Below, piece by piece: positions 9,948 to 26,100 of a DNA stretch of 64,000 nucleotides. Below the pieces are notes generated by a model. That model was not told the DNA's origin. It saw only the letters and a program-made list of their open reading frames with translations, and did not search any database. Position numbers and translations under genes: made by a program. Position 1 is the stretch's first letter; each line of letters begins with the position of its first letter. The stretch spans positions 11,126,501 through 11,190,500 of the forward strand of contig NC_090780.1 of NCBI RefSeq assembly GCF_040054535.1, in the 5' to 3' direction. The stretch comes from Antennarius striatus. Taxonomy: Eukaryota; Chordata; Actinopteri; Lophiiformes; Antennariidae.

Positions 9948-12204
9948 GTATGTAATTCTTACACAGTGTGTCTGCTGAACTTAGATCATTTATGCATGTT
10001 ACACATGCACTTGAATAAGCAAATAAAACCCTCTAAATTAGTGGCATGCAAAACTATGAAGCTGAGGGTTGATTGTCTATGTAGGTTCTCAGTTATCCAG
10101 GTCATTGTTATCCAAAGCTGTTAAAATCAATCCACTGGACTTTTAAGAACGTTTATTGAAGTTGTTTCACCTCTCATCCAAGAGGCTTATTCAGTTCAGA
10201 ACTGACTAACTTCCAGTGGATTGATTCAAACAGCTTCGGACTGAGGGTTGATTGTACTGCCCTCCAGTGGATATGATTCAATCTGACAGAGATATGATTG
10301 TTACTCTGCTGCATCAGCATCATTCTGTCTTTGTGTCTCCAGGTGACATTTGAGGATGTGATTGCTGAGCCAGTGTCAGTGCGTAGTGGGGACAGGGTGT
10401 GGATCTGGAGTAATGCCCTGTTTGAGGTGTCAAGGATCTGGATCTACAGGATATTTGCAGTGCTCCTGGCTATACCTTTGTCAATATTCTCTGGCATCCT
10501 GTTTGCCATCCTGAGCTGCCTCCACATTTGGTAGGTTTAAAACATGACTTTCTGCACAATAATAGGGGTCAGTGTGTAAAAATATTCTCTTTATTGGTGT
10601 GAAATTTGTTTAATTAAAACAGGAGCGTGAGTTTGTTTGGAGCAATCATGTCCCAAAATAAGATGTATTCTTATCAGTGGCCCCGTGAGCCTGTGGTCTT
10701 AGTTCTTAATGCTAATACTAACATACAATTTTGTCCACCATAACAATGCTAAAATTATGAAGATAAGCAGGTATAAATATCTCAGCATTTTAGCATACCA
10801 ACAGTTGTTCAACAATGAAGTTTAAAGAAAATTGAATATCATTGTTTTGCAGATATTTCAGATTAGAAAGCATATAATTGTACAAATCGAATTCTGGAAC
10901 TTGTGATAAGCACAGGATCAACACAACATTTTGCATTATCATCATGTGAATCATCTGGAACATATTTTCTGCTAGCATGCCTAGACATTCATTCATCGTT
11001 GTCTGCTTGGTCTTCTAATGGCGAGTCGTGGGCAATCAGCAACAGCCACAAAAAATAAAAGACATACCTCTGCTAAAGTTCCACAATCACTTTACTGGAG
11101 GTAAAAAGAAGAACATTTTTCCAAACAGTGGGCAAAAATTGTGTGAATTGACCCATGATCCAGGTGGCGGCCCCTGGGCATGACCAGATGGAAAATGATC
11201 ATAAGGCTCCAGAACAGTTCTGTGTTCCCTGACAAAATGAAGAGCGTTTGCATGCAACCTTTAGATCAACATTTACACATCACAGTCAATGAATTTTAAT
11301 GAATGAATGAATCTAAAGAAAAATTATGTCCATTATCAACAAGACCTAATACATTAGGAACAACGCCCAAACGGATTAGACCACTCTCTGCTGCACTGAT
11401 TTTGACCACTGTCTTTGTTTGACTCTATTGACGCTCCTTTACCCGACTCATTTAAGCCATTTTAGAACTATGACTCATAGAACTATAATGCTAAACACAG
11501 ATTTTTACCAACGAAGGTTCCACACCTTTCAAGATTAGACAGATTAGGTTCCAGTTACTTTAAATTTTAGCTCTCTGGTATCAATGCATATAATTATTAT
11601 ATGCATTGACTTATTACTATACTTAATATAGTAAGTATAGTTATTACTATACTTACTATAGTAAGTATAGTAATAAGTCCATTGTCTGTAAGATGACGGT
11701 TTTTGATACAAAAAGAACAGCCATTAAAAAAAAAGTGTGTTTAAATTTCACATTTTACTACAGTGACACATATTAAAATGAATGTCTATGCAGAGGAAAC
11801 ACAGGAAGAGTGAAATTACTGGGAAAAACCAAGAAGCTGTTATATTTTGATATGACTAAAAAATTACAATCTATAAATTTTAATTTTAATTCATTGAAAT
11901 ATTAAAAACAACTTATAAATCATCTAGGTTTAAGGGAAGCTTAAGACATCCTGTGAGACCACAAACAGAATGATCAAAAATGGTCTACAAGGCTTAGTAC
12001 CAGTTTGACTGGGGTGATGTCTTTAATTCATTTTGCGTTCCTTTCCATTGCAGGATGGTTGGACCGTTCATCCAGTGTATTTCTACTGGCACACGCTGGT
12101 TGCAGAGTTTGTGGAAAGTTGTGCTTGGTGTCATTTTGCGTCCCTTCTTCTTGAGTGCTGGGAGATGCTGTGCAGGCTTCAGCATTCACCTCGTCAAAGA
12201 ATGA
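9729..12204 (+). CDS. Caveolin-2-like protein (candidate Cav2-related), three exons
   Basis: Join 9729-9947, 10343-10530, 12054-12204; 185 aa with TGA at 12202. Caveolins are hairpin membrane proteins that coat plasma-membrane caveolae and bind partners through a scaffolding segment. Visible here: an acidic N-terminus (residues 1-60), the caveolin signature FEDVIAEP (76-83), a scaffolding segment starting [14 protein letters not shown] (90-109), a hydrophobic hairpin (110-145) containing ILSCLHIW, and a Cys-rich C-terminus with GRCCAGF. VWIxSxALFE, FAxLSCLHIW and the three-exon split after CLHI(W) point to CAV2 type; CAV1 and CAV3 differ there. All splice sites are GT-AG and phases agree (0, 2). 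The start could also be ATG 9738, which has a better ACC context. It lies in the CAV3-OXTR-SRGAP3 block, so it may be the CAV2-related paralogue of CAV3 rather than cav2 itself. Confidence 0.88.
10077..10240 (+). repeat. Fold-back element in caveolin intron 1
   Basis: 164-bp element starting CTATGTAGGTTCTCAG and ending AAACAGCTTCGGA. Inverted arms centre on AATCAATCCACTGGACTT near the left and CCAGTGGATTGATT near the right. It is flanked by a perfect 15-bp direct repeat, CTGAGGGTTGATTGT, at 10062-10076 and 10241-10255. A longer copy is at 58747-58962. It lies within the intron and does not disturb the splice sites. Confidence 0.85.
10343..10530 (+). CDS. Caveolin exon 2 (signature, scaffold, membrane segment)
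   Basis: Follows the acceptor tctccag and ends at TTTG before gtaggt. Encodes V74 to I135 and two bases of W136: FEDVIAEP, the scaffolding segment and most of the membrane hairpin. This is the best conserved part and the main basis for the family call. Confidence 0.93.
11581..11679. repeat. Two adjacent near-perfect palindromes in caveolin intron 2
   Basis: 11581-11609 reads almost identically on both strands (TCAATGCATATAATTATTAT and its mirror). Directly after it, 11608-11679 is a 72-bp near-palindrome made from inverted copies of TTATTACTATACTTA-type sequence with only two or so mismatches. Very AT-rich; it could extrude as a hairpin. Confidence 0.9.
12054..12204 (+). CDS. Caveolin exon 3 (C-terminus)
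   Basis: After the acceptor ccattgcag, the first G completes W136, then 49 residues from [10 protein letters not shown] to HLVKE and TGA. It carries the end of the hairpin and the C-terminal region with [13 protein letters not shown] and GRCCAGF, comparable with the end of CAV2 (WKSVTDVIIAPL, GRCFSS). Confidence 0.9.
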
Positions 12205-12792
12205 CATTCACATATCCAGATTTAGTTTATTAAATCTATGAGTACATCAGTGGGCAGCTGGACCAAGTCCAAGGGGTTTTTTGCACCTTTTTAGTGCTGA
12301 TACATGTCCTTTCAAAATCATGACTTTGACATGATGAATACATACAAAAAGAACATAATTCAATGCTCAACTTCTTCCTCAGCCAGTGAATTAATATTTA
12401 TGAGACCAAAAAGAGGCGCCTGAGATCAGTGTAAGAAAATGATGCTGATTTGTCAAACAGCAGAAGTGGCTTTATTACAAAGTATAGTAAGACAGTGCAT
12501 TTCTTCATAGATAGTCGGATTATGAATATGCATGAAAGTTTTTAAGAATATTTGATATACTTCAGTAGGAGTTTTTATGCTGATTTAATGTATCATCTTT
12601 GTATTCAAGTTGGTTTATTTCGGATTGGTTTGGTTTGGTTTGGTTGGACTCATTTTCTGCAAATGTTTGACAGAGTTTCAGCTCAAAAACAAAAGTGGAT
12701 GTGGGATCTAGTTTCAAAGTTTTAAGACTGTTTTTACTGAATAATATTTAATGTTCTTGAAAAAGAGAGAACCATTTAATCTACAGTAGATC

Positions 12793-13470
12793 AGTGGTTC
12801 TTAACCTTGTTGGAGGTACCGAACCCTGCTGGTTTCATATGCTCACTCACCGAACCCTTCTTTAGTAAAAAAAATATATATATTTTTTTTCAAATTTAAG
12901 ACATAATGTCACCTTTTTCAAAGAACAAAACCAAGACAGAGCATGAACTCATGTGACATTACATACCTGCAAATCAGTGTGACTTCTGTTGTTGTAATTG
13001 AGAGACCAGTTCAGATATACTGTACGTCTATTCACCTTGGCAAGTGTTACTCTTATATCATTTTCACAGCAAAGTCTGTTTCTGTTGTTTTCCACGCAGC
13101 TTAAGAATGTGTTCCTTTTTTTTTTGCCAGTGCGAGACTAGAGTTGCTCAACTTGACATTGCAAATCATGCAGAATGCTGACTCCCATCAAGTTCCGTTA
13201 CACGGTACATGTAAATTCATGTTGGACATATTCTACCGACCACTTCCTTTTTTTGCTCAATATAGTTACTATGAATTAAAATATTAAGAAAGCAATCAGA
13301 TGACGTACCATCAGGACAGGCATAAATCGACTACTGAGTGTGCAAAATCCCATGTAGCACAGGTAGGCTAATTGATGTAGCGTGATCACCTGCAGCCAGT
13401 GATGGCTAAGGGGGCCTGTCATCACGAATTGACACGATGTGTCAAACGTACAGACAGTGATTCGTGTATG
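12793..13470. mobile_element. hAT-type element remnant
   Basis: Starts CAGTGGTTCTTAACCTTGTT followed by GGAGGTACCGAACCC, a terminus I recognise from a common fish hAT family, and later has GGGGGCCTGTCATCACGAAT near 13410. No matching right terminus is seen, so the right boundary is approximate. No transposase frame. Confidence 0.6.
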
Positions 13471-13534
13471 TTTGGCAAAAATACCAAGGAAACTCTCATG
13501 TGGCTTAAAGAAAGAAAATAAAACAGCAAAAACA

Positions 13535-13865
13535 GCCTAGCCAGTTACCTGACCTGTATCCAATACAAAATATATGGAAAGAACTAAATATCAAAGTTCA
13601 TAGAAGATGCCCACAGAACAATCACAATTTGAAGACTGTAGCGTAGAAGAATGGGCCAAAATTAGACATGAGCAGTGCATGCAACTATTTTTTCCAGGAG
13701 ACATCTTGAAGCTGTTGTTACCAACAAAGTACTGAAATGAAATTAAATGTGTTCAATACTTTTCCCTGTGTCATTCCACTTTATTACACACAATTTATGG
13801 AGATCTAAAGGTTGATTTCTTTGCAGCTGTGGGTTGCATGGGTTGTTACCAACATTCTAAATCTA
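13535..13865 (+). pseudogene. Tc1/mariner transposase C-terminal remnant
   Basis: Read across frameshifts, 13540-13735 resembles the end of a Tc1-type transposase: a degraded SPDLxPIENxWKELKxKVHRR-like stretch followed by an EEWAKI-like block and a VVTNKVLK-like end. The trailing GTGTTCAATACTTTTCCCTG also resembles a Tc1 3' region. Many stops; non-functional. Confidence 0.5.
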
Positions 13866-14569
13866 ATCCTATCCCTCCCTTTACATTTTTCTCTCTAAGG
13901 GACAGGTGAGTATGAGATCCTTTGCAGTTGGACCCTCCACTGAGTCAAAATCTTCTAAGCAACTGAATTATCCAGCATATGACCACAGCAGGAGAAGAAC
14001 AGCTGTGCATTCCTGTTTATGAAGACACAGCTGGAGAAAGGAGCCTTTCCTCCATATGTGCCATTCAAGCATGACATATGCCCTTTCACTTCAGTGATAA
14101 TTTATTCATACATGTAATTAGAACAGACAGCATTTGCTATTTATTGTTCAGGGTTCTGCCGAGGTCACACACATAAATCTTGAGGCATCAATAGAGATAC
14201 AGGGAATAGTCCATGTGGATTTGAGTTGGATTAAGTATTTCCTTGGGTGGTTGATGGAATAGGCTTAAACCTGCCAGCAGTTACAGTTTGGACTGTCAGT
14301 GGACCCTGCTGCTAGTGCCTCGTCCTCCATTGTCAGTGCTTTAGGCCTTACTGTTTGCTTGTCTATTGTTGTAGCACATCTGGACTATTGTGTCCTGTAA
14401 TAAGAGCGGTATAATTGAGTACTGGCACCCTCTTAGTTGGTCTATCAGACCTTTATTTAACTCCTTGCCTAGACAATGAGCAACAATGCACAACATTGAT
14501 GAGGCTAATGTGTAAGGATTCTAAATTGCTGCACAACAGGCATTGAGACATACTAGGCAAACTGTGTGA

Positions 14570-15449
14570 CATACAGTGTGTCCAGGAGACCAGGTGGAAA
14601 GGTATCAACGTTAGAAGTTTAGGAGCAGAGTTCAAGTTGTTCTATCATGGTGTAGATTGGAAGAGAAGTTCTCTGCCAATCTAGGAGTTATCTTGAAAGA
14701 GGAGTTTGTTTGGAATGTCCTGTAGGTAAAAAGAGTGTCAGATAGAGTGATGAGTCTGAAGCTAGAAATCGAAGGTGTGATGTTCAATGTTGTTAGTGGG
14801 TATGCTCCACAGGTAGGATGTGAGCTGGAGGAGAAGCAAAAATTCTGGTTGGACTTTGATGAAGTGATGCAGAGCATACCTAGAAGTGAGAGAGTTATCA
14901 TTGGTGCAGACTTCAATGAACATGTCGATGCAGGAAACAGAGGTGATGAGGAGGTGATGGGCAGGTTTGGTATCCAGGAGAGGAATGCAGAAGGACAGAT
15001 GGTAGTTCCCTTTGCAAAAAGGATAGAAATGGCTATAGTGAATACTTGATTTCAGACGGGTGACCTATAAGACTATAGGTACGTGCACACAGGTAGACTA
15101 CATTTTGTGTAGACGGTGTAATCTGAAGGAGTGACTTCAAGTAGTGGCAGGAGAGAGTATAGCCAGACAGCATAGGATGGTGGCGTGTAGGATGACTGGT
15201 GTTGAGGAAGATGAAGAGGGCAAAGGCAGAGCAGAGTGAATATATTGGTAGAAGGATGCTGAGTTTTGAACTGCCAGGCTGGAGGCCTAGAGGAAGACCA
15301 AAGAGGAGGTTTATGGATGTAGTGAAAGAGGACATGAAGGTAGTTGGTGTGAGAGGAGAGGATGCAGAAGACAGGGTTAGATGGAGACAACTAATTCGCT
15401 GTGGCGACCCCTCAAGGGAAAAGCCGAAAGGAAAACAAGAAGAGTAGGC
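14570..15449 (+). mobile_element. RTE-type LINE, internally deleted copy
   Basis: The left part (to about 15234) matches the endonuclease region of the longer copy at 28190-28890, and the right part (15235-15449) matches that copy's 3' end at 30720-30910. Everything between, including the whole reverse transcriptase, is missing. Identity to the longer copy is high over long runs, for example around 14750-14840. The 3' end has the same GGGAAAAGCCGAAAGGAAAA tail. 5'-truncated. Confidence 0.85.
14735..15049 (+). pseudogene. RTE endonuclease fragment
   Basis: 105-codon fragment of an apurinic-type endonuclease, with SGYAPQVGCE and IIGADFNEHVDAGNR matching the RTE endonuclease core (the usual motif is GADFNGHVG). 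It ends at a stop where the longer copy continues. Not functional. Confidence 0.8.
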
Positions 15450-16234
15450 ATTTAGACACATTTTAGAATACTAGATTATTTATAAAACATCCAATTCAAA
15501 AAAGTTCTGTGATGAATATTTATCACATTTATTGTCGGTTTCTGTACAAAGCTGATGCTGTCTTCTTTCACGATGAAAACACAAACATGAAAACTGGTAA
15601 ATAATGATTTTTCAATGTTTATTCTATGATGAAATCAGCTGCACAACAAACACTAAAATATATATTTTTAGAATGACACAAATGGGTTCATTGCGTTGAA
15701 ACAGGAGAACTCAGAACTACTGCCTGTGGTTGTTGCTCCAAACCACTCTGTTTTGCTTGTCAACCTGACAGGAAATATAAATATAGAGAACTCTTAAAAC
15801 ACATTTAATAAGAACAGAGTGCATTTTGCCTGAACAGGATTTTAAAATTCCCCCCATTTGTCATAAACATTACTTTGAATGGTTGAAAGAAAAGAAGCGG
15901 AGTTAAGTGTAGCAGTGTACTGTATTAGTAATCAGTGAAGCCACAAGGGGGTAGCATTGATACAGATTGATCTAAACTACATTAAATGTTGATGTAACCA
16001 GAAAAGTTCACAAACTGATTACTACAACCGTCAAACTAAAAAAGAAAAGATAGAACAGACTAAAAAGAGTTTACACTTACAATGTGAATTTCATCATGGA
16101 TGATAAAAGACCCAAACTTTGTTTCATCTACACAACATAAAATTCTGCTAAAACATAGATACCAGCCTCCTTTTTTTGAGAAGTTTTCCTCATAAATTTA
16201 TTTCCCTGTCTTGCTGTGAACTCAACAGAATGTC

Positions 16235-17008
16235 AAGGGGTCCTATTATGAAAAACACATTTTTTCATCCTCTACATTTACATAGTGGTCCTCCCTAACC
16301 CGACCAAATCCTAGAATCTGGAAAATGAACACTTCCTGCATCAATAGATATTTGGAAAATTTAATTAAAGCAGCTTTAGCTCTTCTAAGTGATCGGAGCA
16401 CTGCGTGTATTCACACACACAAACACACACAAGAATATTAGAGAAAAACTTACCGGTGAAATCCCTTGTTTCATTAGTTTCATTAGCTAAGCTTCCGTGT
16501 TATCCACAATCTCTCACTGTCTATGACGATTGTTGGAAAACACAACTTTAATTATCTCACCAGCCGGTCTCATGTTTACACGAGCAACGAGTCTAGCACC
16601 AAAAAATAAACCGTTATATCATGAAAAACAAGAGTGCAAAACACAAGATGAATTAGAGCGAAATACGTAGCAGTGAAGTTGCCGAAAGTTAAAAAAATTC
16701 CAGACTATGGCGATTTATCATCTGTAATGCAGGCGCACGTAAACGAAATGCACGTGAATGCGAGGGGTAGGGAGGTGTTGATAGAGGCAGCTCAGACAGG
16801 GGAGGGAAAGTGGTGACAGGGCGCTCGCAGGCACGCCCATTAACACCGAGCATACCAGAACGTAAGTGATTTTAACCATATTCAAACAAAGATATTGAGG
16901 ACCACGGATGACTTTGGGGCAAGACATTTCAAATACAGTGTAGGTGGGCATCTGGCAGCTGAATGACATGAATTAAAAAAAAAAACACACAATATGGGAC
17001 CTTTAAAT
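16235..17008. mobile_element. Probable DNA-transposon-derived element with inverted ends
   Basis: The left end TCAAGGGGTCCTATTATGAA and the right end (read in reverse TTAAAGGTCCCATATTGTG) are imperfect inverted repeats about 770 bp apart. The interior is non-coding and moderately GC-rich around 16720-16860. The family is not identified; a TTAA at the right edge would suit piggyBac-type, but the left edge does not show it. Confidence 0.45.
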
Positions 17009-17149
17009 CCCACCTTTTTGGTCAAAAGTTTTTCTTTTAAAAGTGATTGTACATGTTGGGCAGGTTTCAAGATCACAGACTAATCACCATTACAGCAGCA
17101 AAGACCACCAGCATATGTAATTGACTTTTACAGACAGATGGGATGTCGC

Positions 17150-17345
17150 CATCGTTTGACCAGTTTCTGGAAGACAGTATCATTACAGTTCTGGACTGGC
17201 CAAATTAAACCCCAGAGAGAACATGTGAGGACTCAGCAGTAACTCCATATGCACTGACTGGAGAGTGAGCCGCCATCCCTCAGGACGACATCCTGATGCT
17301 GTGTCAGTCCATCAGGAGGAGGATTACTGCTGAGGGTACATCACT
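17150..17345 (+). pseudogene. Very degraded Tc1-like fragment
   Basis: Contains a reading similar to the DWPxxLNPxEHV block of Tc1 transposases around 17195-17235, followed by a region without an open frame. Weak: the match rests on about a dozen residues. Confidence 0.3.
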
Positions 17346-18080
17346 AATCCCTGATGACGTAAAATATTGTTTCTTCCAGTTGTGCTTATGTTTGTAGTGT
17401 TCTACGTTCTGTCTCATTGTTTTAACTCAGTAACTTAAGAAAGAAAAGTAATGTAGTGATAAACAAGATACAAATTATTTTCATACAACCCAAACTACAC
17501 AAGCAAACTTGCTGATAAAATGTGTGCATCTTCAAATCTCTTAAGTGCATTTTGTTATGATGTTATAAAAGTAAAATTTGCCTTAAACTCGAGTGGATAT
17601 AAACACAATAACACAAATACCATTCAAGCATATAAAAACTATGTTTTAACCACCCATGTAATACTATAGCATTGAAATGCTTCTACACAAAATAATGCAT
17701 AATTTAAATGAGTGAACAGTCATTAACCTGTTTGAACTAAACCAATCCATACAGAAGTAAATGTGTGAATTTTCGTACCGTTAAATATCTGAATTACTGC
17801 ATTTCTTAAACCATAATTAAAATGATGGGATAAGAAAACACTGATGGAGAGAGGCTTAAAACAACATTAAAATTATAGTTGCTTCTACATAAAAATGGAA
17901 AAGCACCAAGCTCAAAAGGAAAGCAAAGACATTTTTGTGATAGTTTGATATTTTCTGCACATGACATTAATACTGTCTCCTCAGCTCGGTGTAATCCATG
18001 TTGCCCTGGTCACTGCAGTAGCTCACTTAAATGCCTGTTTACTCGAGTACTGGAAGCCTGGATAGCGTTCAGCTGGCTCT

Positions 18081-22615
<4,535 letters not shown>

Positions 22616-24480
22616 CGTGCGTAAAAACGCTACTTTCGTGCAACCATTGGTGGCATCACGAAACAGTTCAAGATCGTTATCTACTATGTGGAGGTTTGTC
22701 AGTTTTGACCGAATTATTGTCCGCTCCTTATATTAAAACAAGTTTTTTGTGCATCCATAAGATTACTTATATTAAAAAAAAATAAAACAAAAAAAGTATC
22801 TGTAAACAAAATGCAGGTCTTAACTTTTACTGAAGCTTAGTTATTTTTGGAACTCGAAGCACTGCAGTCCTCTTCACACGCTGCTGCGCTGATGTCTGAG
22901 CGCTGTGGGCTATCTCAACCATCTCAGCAACCTCCTCCCCACATCTTATTTTCATCAGAGAGAAGTTGTCTCTTTTGGGGTATGACCATACTGCATGCAT
23001 GATATAACAGCTTTTGACCTTATAAACTGTAAGATAGCGTGTCAAGTCAAGTTTTGTCTTTTGGGTGATCCACAGCATACTGATAAATTTAGCATCTGTA
23101 TTATTGGAATTAATCCACTGTTCAATTCAAAAAGAAGACATTTCCACTCTGATCCGGATGATAACAGCTGGACCCATTATCTTATGTAAGTAATGAAGAG
23201 CTGTCCACAATAACTGACCCCTGCAGCACAAAACGAGTTAGAGGGAGTTTTGAAGGAAGGAGATTTTCGTTAGAATGAATGCAAGCACAAACACTTGTCA
23301 GTTGAAATAAGAGATAATTGGGATTATTAAAAAATACATCATCCATAAAATTAGTTGTTACACAGTATTTAAAGAGGATGTGGTCAAGTAAGATATCTTG
23401 TTTTGAATTTGAAACTTTGATTTATTCATTTTGTTTTTTTATTTTTTTGTTCATTCCCACAGTAAATATATTCTGGACAGAAATTATACAAAATGCATTA
23501 ATAAAAAGTTATATAAACACATAATAAGGATAGTGTGTGATCATGTAAAATAAACTACAGGTAAGGGTTTTTGTGTATCGGTAGCCATAATCAACGGGTT
23601 GTCAGTCGCCTAAATACAAACCTAAGTCTGTGAACATATGTAGGTTTGGTTTTCATCACAGACATAATAACCAGAAAATGACAGAATATGACTAATTAAG
23701 ATTAATTAAGAGTTTATTCATTGCATTTCCATATGGTCCCGTCTTGTGTAATCGGTCATTTCCATTTTAACTTTTCAGTGATACTAGAGACTTTATGATG
23801 GACAAATCTAAATTGTTTTATTTCCTTTCTGCAGCACCTATTCCCAAGTGATAACTTGGATTACCTGATAAAATGTGTTTGCCTATATGAATAAAAAATA
23901 TATACACCAATCTAGGTAATTCTAGCACCAAAAACTGATAATCTGATCATTAAGTCGAGACAGTTTGTGCAACAGTGAAAAAGTCTTCCAGATGAACCTC
24001 AGGTGAGGAGTTTATGGTACAAACTTTGGACAAATTGGCCAAAATACTGATCCACACAATAAAAAAGCCTTAAAAGTAAAACAGTAGAAACAGAATTTAA
24101 TAGATGGTGGAGCATATTCCAGGACATATACCAGGTGTGTGAGACACTTCATTTCTTTCAATCAGAGGGTGTAAGCTGTTAGACTTTTGTTTGTAAGTCT
24201 AAAATGCATGTAAAATGAATAAGGTGATAAACCTATTTTTATATAATAAATTTTACATAATAATACATAACACTCATAAAGTTCAAATTTGATTATATTC
24301 TTTGCTCACTAAGAGTAAAAAAAAAACCAAGTCTGTGGTGTTTGATCACATATGATTGATACTGTAGCAACACACTTCCCACTGCTTTTCAGTTCAAGTA
24401 GTGCAATATATTGATTGATGTGTCAATAACTATTTACTGACTGAGCTAAGACTAAAACACAAACCACAACTGCAAGGCCT
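22616..24480. other. Region upstream of oxtr, no gene
   Basis: Would hold the receptor's promoter and 5' UTR. No TATA box or CpG-dense stretch can be placed with confidence. There is nothing else recognisable. Confidence 0.5.
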
Positions 24481-25350
24481 GGGACCAGCTCTGGCACTGA
24501 TTCTGGTCCTAACCTCGACACTGTGAATGACACCAACTCCACAGAGCACTGACACTAGCTTTGCACTGGCACCTCCTCCAGCACCAGCACTGGGACCTGC
24601 ACTGGCATTGACCTACACTTCTGGACCAGAAAAAGCTTTGTCCTGTCACTGTTTCCTCACAGCAAGTGGGAGCTCTGGAGCGGTTCATATTAAGAAACTT
24701 GCAGATGCCCTGCCAAGCACGTCGGGGTTTGCCTAATTGAGGTGTCCCTCAACCTTTTTGGCGTAAGATGCCTTCGCCCGCTTGATCCCCTTCTTCGAGT
24801 TTGATCTGGCTGAGCTGTAAAGCTCCATGTCTCTAGACCTGAAGGCAGTGTCGTGCCCTTAACAGCTGTTCCACCTCACTGGTCATCCACTGTTTCCAAT
24901 TTTGATATTGCCTAACCATTTTCTCTTCACAGACATTATCCATGCACGAAAACAAAGCAGTGGATGTATAGTTGTCCAGGTCCTTTTGTGCAGTGCTCCC
25001 TGCCTTGTCCAGGTGACAGTAGACATGTTTCAGAAGGTATACGATCGCATACTCTACTCCAACGCAGGCCTAGTAGGCACATTGCAGAGGTTCCAAGAGT
25101 GGCTGTACCACTCTTGGGTCGGTATGCTCTAGATCAAGTCTTTCAAGGGTCATCCTAATAACTGTCGGGAGACATGGCTTATATTCTCTCCTCTCCATCC
25201 TCATCTGTAGTCTCCTCCTGGTTTCTCTCCTCCTGGGTCTCTCCTCCGCTGATTTCATTTTCCCCTGTAACCATGGTGAGTTTTTCCTCCACAGCTCCAA
25301 GCCTTGTAGGCTTTGAAACAATGTTCGTTGCCTTCTGTTCAATCAGCTGA
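24480..25350 (-). repeat. Probable decayed LINE fragment
   Basis: Unlike the AT-rich flanks this stretch is moderately GC-rich and has open but unalignable frames. Segments such as CTCACTGGTCATCCACTGTT resemble the reverse strand of CR1/L2-type LINE 3' coding regions in fish. The identification is from memory and weak. Confidence 0.3.
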
Positions 25351-25498
25351 CAATGTTGACACAGAGTTGTTGCACTTGGCTGACTAAGAGCAAAACAAAG
25401 AACTTCTAGGCAAAAAAATAAAAAATAAAATCCAAAAATCTGAAAACCTGCGTAATTATTCTAAGGAACAGTTATATAATTAAAATAAGATAGAAATA

Positions 25499-25837
25499 CA
25501 GTAATCCCTCGTTTATTCGCGCTTCAAGATGCACGGCTTCACGACATCGTGGATTTTTAGTAGGCAGTACCATACGCGCATGGTATTGGCTGACAACATC
25601 CGTGTGTGTGCTGCGTTCCACAACTCACGGAAAGCAGCGCACTTCCGTGTATTAAAGAAACACTTTTCTTTAATACAAAAGTGCCTTAAATAGTCTATAA
25701 AAGTGTAGGAAAGGTTAATACAGATACAAGGTGGTGTAATATCCTAAACGTTTAAATTACTGTAAATAATAAAATAAAAGTTGGTCGCTATATGGTGGTC
25801 CTGGAACCCATTAACTGTGAGCAACAAGGGATTACTG
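25499..25837. mobile_element. MITE of Tc1/mariner (pogo-like) type
   Basis: 339 bp, ends CAGTAATCCCT and AGGGATTACTG as perfect 11-bp inverted repeats, flanked on each side by TA (25497-25498, 25838-25839), the duplicated target of Tc1/mariner elements. No coding capacity. The interior has TCGTGGATTTTTAG and a TATTGGCTGA segment also found in the repeat at 33218. Confidence 0.85.
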
Positions 25838-25911
25838 TAAGTGAGAAATAAGTAGTAATAGAGTTAGAAAAAATGTAAAAACACACTGCAACAAAAACAT
25901 TTACTTGAATT

Positions 25912-26100
25912 GATAGTCCATAGGTGTGAGTGGTTATTCTTTTGTGTAGCCCTGTAACGTGCTGGTGATGCCTCCAGGGTGTACCCTGCCTGTCATACAT
26001 AGTCAGCTGGAATAGGCTCAAGCAACACTTGTGACCCATAAGGCAGAAAAGTGGCTGAAGAGAAGACAATTACAGTCACCTGATCTCCAAAAAGATGGAT
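25912..26100 (+). repeat. SINE 3' fragment
   Basis: GTGTGAGTGGTTATT, CCTCCAGGGTGTACCCTGCC and GCTGGAATAGGCTCAAGC correspond to the SINE's 3' half. 5'-truncated and diverged. Confidence 0.65.
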
